From an uncultured Pseudomonadota bacterium (GTDB taxonomy: Bacteria; Pseudomonadota; Gammaproteobacteria; Methylococcales; Methylomonadaceae): a stretch of 64,000 nucleotides of DNA. Where the stretch lies: positions 39,226-103,225 of the forward strand of contig CAIXED010000061.1 of assembly GCA_903918375.1 (NCBI GenBank). Direction: 5' to 3'. Numbering within the stretch: the stretch's first letter is position 1; the number at the start of each line of letters is the position of its first letter. A model generated the notes under the pieces. It ran no database searches and was not told the origin of the DNA. It worked only from the letters and a program-made list of their open reading frames with translations. The position numbers and the translations under genes are program-made. This document shows positions 62,824-64,000 of the stretch, piece by piece.

Positions 62824-63597
62824 TTAGGCCGCAGGTAGCGCCAGCGGTGAAGAGCGATCAAGCCAATTGATTAACTCCAACCGCCCGTCGTGATGCTCGA
62901 CAATTGCGGTGCAGCTTTCGACAAAATCACCAGTGTTGACGTACAAAAACTGGTCGATGGTTTTAATTTCCGCATGATGAATATGACCACAAATCACTCC
63001 ATCTAAACCTTCGTGTCTTAGGGTGTGAACAATATTTTCTTCATAATCAGAAATAAACTGCACCACGTTTTTAACTTTGTATTTGATATAAGCCGCCAAG
63101 GAAAACTGCGACTGCAAGCCAATCCAACGCCGAATCGGCCTTAAAAAGCGATTGATTTCAATCAGCCAGTCGTAACCGACACTGCCGACTTTCGCCACCC
63201 ATTGATGATGTCTGGCAATCGCATCGTATTCATCACCATGCACTACCAAAAACCGTTTGCCTTCCGCTGTGGTGTGAATTGCCGAGTTTCTAACCTCAAT
63301 ATCACCAAACACATAGTGGTCATAATCCCTGACGTTTTCATCATGGTTACCAGGAATATAAAAAATCTGGGTGCCATGACGAGCTTTACGGAGAATTTTT
63401 TGAATCACGGTATTGTGATCGCGCGGCCAATACATCTTTTTCGACAACGACCAAAAATCAATAATATCGCCAACCAAATACAAGGTTTCGCTGTCGTTAT
63501 GCTTTAGAAAATCCAGCAACACATCGGCTTGGCATTGGGTAGAACCGATGTGTAAATCGGAAATCCAGATAGTTCGGTAAAGATTGCTATTCATCAA
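62824..63597 (-). CDS. Calcineurin-like metallophosphoesterase, LpxH/PlcP-like (candidate phospholipase C PlcP)
   Basis: ISDLHIGS, LVGDIIDFW, YIPGNHDENVRDY, VVHGDEYD, GHIHHAEI, NTGDFVESCTA; Pho box upstream. Confidence 0.85.
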   Translation of the reverse strand: MMNSNLYRTIWISDLHIGSTQCQADVLLDFLKHNDSETLYLVGDIIDFWSLSKKMYWPRDHNTVIQKILRKARHGTQIFYIPGNHDENVRDYDHYVFGDIEVRNSAIHTTAEGKRFLVVHGDEYDAIARHHQWVAKVGSVGYDWLIEINRFLRPIRRWIGLQSQFSLAAYIKYKVKNVVQFISDYEENIVHTLRHEGLDGVICGHIHHAEIKTIDQFLYVNTGDFVESCTAIVEHHDGRLELINWLDRSSPLALPAA

Positions 63598-63648
63598 TAA
63601 ACGCTAATTGCGGGTATTTTTAAGACCAGCAGATTGTCGTTTGGATTT

Positions 63649-63666
63649 GTGACAGTAGAATGACAG
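63649..63666 (-). promoter_or_regulatory. Pho box upstream of PlcP-like gene
   Basis: Minus strand CTGTCAT-TCTA-CTGTCAC. Confidence 0.8.
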
Positions 63667-63706
63667 GGGAGATTGTTTTGACAGACTTAGGACGAGGAAA
63701 CCGCGA

Positions 63707-63874
63707 ATGATTGATACAGTTTTAAAAAATTTAACCCCGCAAAATCAAAAAATCGCTTCACCAGATTGGCATCAAGATTTATTACTAGAGCGAGACAAGG
63801 CTTTGAAAAATCAACAGGATCATTTTATTGATTGGGCTGATGCAAAATTGCAGATTCTCAGAGGGTATAAATAA
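63707..63874 (+). CDS. 55-aa putative addiction-module component (antitoxin-like), possibly truncated by IS
   Basis: MIDTVLKNLTPQNQKIASPDWHQDLLLERDKALKNQQDHFIDWADAKLQILRGYK*; ends at IS boundary. Confidence 0.45.
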   Translation: MIDTVLKNLTPQNQKIASPDWHQDLLLERDKALKNQQDHFIDWADAKLQILRGYK

Positions 63875-64000
63875 TTTTGTGTAAACGGTCACTTGGCAGG
63901 AAACTGTCGTTACTTTGCGAGGAATAGAAATGACCGACACAAAATCAATCCCGACCGACCTGATAGATGCCTTATTGTCAGGTTATAAAAAACCCGAAGA
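63875..64000 (+). mobile_element. Left end of IS256-family (mutator-type) insertion sequence, cut by window edge
   Basis: ATTTTGTGTAAACGGTCAC end-like sequence followed by transposase N-terminus. Confidence 0.75.
63930..64000 (+). CDS. IS256-family transposase N-terminus (partial)
   Basis: MTDTKSIPTDLIDALLSGYKKPE matches the typical LIDxLLxxYKKPEDLIGENG start. Confidence 0.82.
   Translation, partial: MTDTKSIPTDLIDALLSGYKKPE

Overview
About 43% GC (by eye) gammaproteobacterial chromosome segment, plausibly from a Methylococcales-type methanotroph (inference from pqqDE, Uma2 and gene content). It has four blocks. (1) 0-12 kb: pqqD(partial)-pqqE, hemB, aroE, prlC, an XRE regulator, and a minus-strand hoxF-hoxU-hoxY set with no hoxH next to it. 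(2) 11.8-30.6 kb: a canonical, uninterrupted dcw cluster on the minus strand (mraZ-rsmH-ftsL-ftsI-murE-murF-mraY-murD-ftsW-murG-murC-murB-ddl-ftsQ-ftsA-ftsZ-lpxC), followed by a convergent dciA-like gene. (3) 31-42 kb: a divergent truncated-globin-like protein, aceE-aceF-lpd, selO, a BamE-like lipoprotein, an M23 peptidase, an NYN-domain protein and a solitary hypE. (4) 42-63.7 kb: a region rich in phosphate-related genes: pstSCAB-phoU, PPK2, pyrophosphatase, alkaline phosphatase, dgkA, a PlcP/LpxH-like metallophosphoesterase, eutBC, and a GNAT-nitrilase fusion. Four well-formed Pho boxes (CTGTCAT-like 7-mers on an 11-bp period) precede pstS, the GNAT-nitrilase gene, a 62-aa unknown ORF and the PlcP-like gene. 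A weaker one precedes eutB. The main hypothesis is that block 4 is a phosphate-starvation locus for phosphatidylethanolamine turnover and ethanolamine salvage. Block 4 also carries REP-like palindromes and a ~97-bp inverted repeat pair flanking ~1.6 kb. The window ends in the 5' end of an IS256-family transposase. No rRNA, tRNA or CRISPR array was recognised by eye.
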